A stretch of 64,000 nucleotides of DNA from an uncultured Prevotella sp. GTDB lineage: Bacteria; Bacteroidota; Bacteroidia; Bacteroidales; Bacteroidaceae. The stretch covers positions 50,018 through 114,017 of the forward strand of contig CAKQAD010000001.1 in assembly GCA_934215545.1 (NCBI GenBank), read 5' to 3'. Under the pieces are notes generated by a model, which saw nothing but the letters and a program-made list of their open reading frames with translations, was not told where the DNA came from and made no database searches. A program made the position numbers and the translations under genes. Position 1 is the first letter of the stretch; every line of letters starts with the position of its first letter. This document shows positions 63,201 through 64,000 of the stretch, piece by piece.

Positions 63201-63875
63201 ATGTGGTTAATCAATTCATCTATTGGTAGAAAAGTGGTGATGGCCTTGACAGGTATTGCCCTTGTTCTATTCTTGACATTCCACATGTCAATGAATGTTG
63301 CAGCTCTCTTCTCTGGAGAAGCCTACAACATGATCTGTGAGTTCCTTGGTGCCAACTGGTATGCCGTAGTTGCTACAATGGGCTTGGCAGCCCTGGCAGT
63401 GCTCCACATCGTTTATGCCTTCTGGCTCACGATGCAGAATCGTGCCGCTCGTGGCAATAATCGCTACGAAGTAGTGGCAAAGCCTGAAAAGGTAGAGTGG
63501 GCTTCTCAGAACATGCTTGTTCTTGGCATCATCGTAGTTTTGGGTCTGTTGCTCCACTTGTTCAACTTCTGGTACAACATGATGTTTGCTGAGCTTCTTG
63601 GTTTCGAGGGCGTTTGTGCTCCTGCCGACGGCTTTGGCTGGATTCAGGAGACCTTCGCTAATCCAGTTTACGTAGTGCTCTACATCGTATGGCTCGTGGC
63701 TCTTTGGTTCCACCTCACACACGGTTTCTGGAGTGCAATGCAGACATTCGGCTGGAACGGTAAGGTATGGTTCAATCGCTGGAAGGTGATCGGCACAGTG
63801 TATTCTACACTCCTCATCCTCGGCTTCCTTGTAGTAGTAGTGGCATTTGCTTTTGGTTTCGCACCAAGCCTCTAA
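63201..63875 (+). CDS. sdhC: Succinate dehydrogenase / fumarate reductase cytochrome b subunit
   Basis: This is the membrane anchor of complex II, five helices in one chain as in the Bacteroidetes type B enzyme, which can run as quinol:fumarate reductase. The 224 residues begin MWLINSSIGRKVVMALTGIALVLFLTFHMSMN with a haem-ligand His. Further His residues lie in LAVLHIVYAFWL, LLLHLFNFWYN and LWFHLTHGFWSAMQ, and the chain ends with a last helix (LLILGFLVVVVAFAFGF). sdhA begins 43 bases downstream, so sdhC heads the operon, behind a good promoter and a long leader. Confidence 0.95.
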   Translation: MWLINSSIGRKVVMALTGIALVLFLTFHMSMNVAALFSGEAYNMICEFLGANWYAVVATMGLAALAVLHIVYAFWLTMQNRAARGNNRYEVVAKPEKVEWASQNMLVLGIIVVLGLLLHLFNFWYNMMFAELLGFEGVCAPADGFGWIQETFANPVYVVLYIVWLVALWFHLTHGFWSAMQTFGWNGKVWFNRWKVIGTVYSTLLILGFLVVVVAFAFGFAPSL

Positions 63876-63918
63876 TGCTAATCAATCATCAAAACAATCA
63901 AAATCATAATTCAACATT

Positions 63919-64000
63919 ATGGCAAAGACAATTAATTCAAGAATCCCTGAAGGCCCAGTGGCCGAGAAGTGGACCAACTATAAAGCTCACCAGCGTCTGG
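63919..64000 (+). CDS. sdhA: Succinate dehydrogenase / fumarate reductase flavoprotein subunit (3' end cut by window)
   Basis: Only the first 27 codons are in the window (MAKTINSRIPEGPVAEKWTN...). The sequence and the position directly after sdhC match the large FAD-binding subunit of type B complex II, which oxidises succinate or reduces fumarate. No catalytic motif is visible yet, so the call rests mainly on position and the typical N-terminal pattern. Confidence 0.85.
   Translation, partial: MAKTINSRIPEGPVAEKWTNYKAHQRL

Overview
The window looks like a chromosomal segment of a Bacteroidales bacterium, most likely Prevotella-like. Supporting signs are the many promoters with a TAnnTTTG -7 box, the near absence of Shine-Dalgarno sites, secreted proteins with type IX-secretion-like C-terminal tails, the long (Bacteroidetes/plant-type) IspG, and a DUF5074/TonB vitamin B12 locus. 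I found no phage, insertion sequence, CRISPR array, rRNA or tRNA gene. Most of the content is housekeeping genes.

Layout. 1-3269 is an N-degron module (clpS end, clpA, aat). 3392-9785 holds metG, a MATE exporter and mutS. 9786-10323 is gene-free and holds a candidate small RNA behind a tandem-repeat operator. 10324-12311 is a tandem duplication of a secreted protein gene. A membrane sulfatase-fold transferase, a glycosyltransferase and nadA follow. 16677-18516 is gene-free and contains 18 DnaA-box-like sites. C exceeds G on the + strand to its left and G exceeds C to its right, so I read it as the chromosomal origin oriC. Two near-perfect parS sites around apt (60.05 and 60.83 kb) fit an origin-proximal position.

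18517-23283 is an envelope/LPS module (lipid-core kinase, glycosyltransferase, acyltransferase, MsbA-like ABC exporter), followed by miaB and a SpoU methyltransferase. 25587-31661 is a co-directional run of a GH3-family acyl-adenylating enzyme, an Ig-like lipoprotein, a DUF3108 protein, a papain-fold lipoprotein whose nucleophile position is Ser, and a HAD phosphatase. 31776-44021 carries cysS, a sirtuin, ispG, purE, a PAP2-like membrane protein, rpoN, an unknown protein, rdgB, yitT and leuS.

44121-50130 is a cobalamin-riboswitch-controlled uptake operon on the minus strand: beta-propeller protein, BtuB-like receptor, beta-propeller lipoprotein and surface protein. The rest is hemolysin III-like, polA, a polyprenyl synthetase, deoC, a MazG-like protein, a small membrane protein, dtd, uvrC, apt, mnmG, sdhC and the start of sdhA.

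The least explained items are a pair of about 400-bp gene-free interspersed repeats (18.1 and 51.0 kb) with internal 22-bp tandem units, the 26-base word these repeats share exactly with polA, and the candidate small RNA at 10.0 kb.
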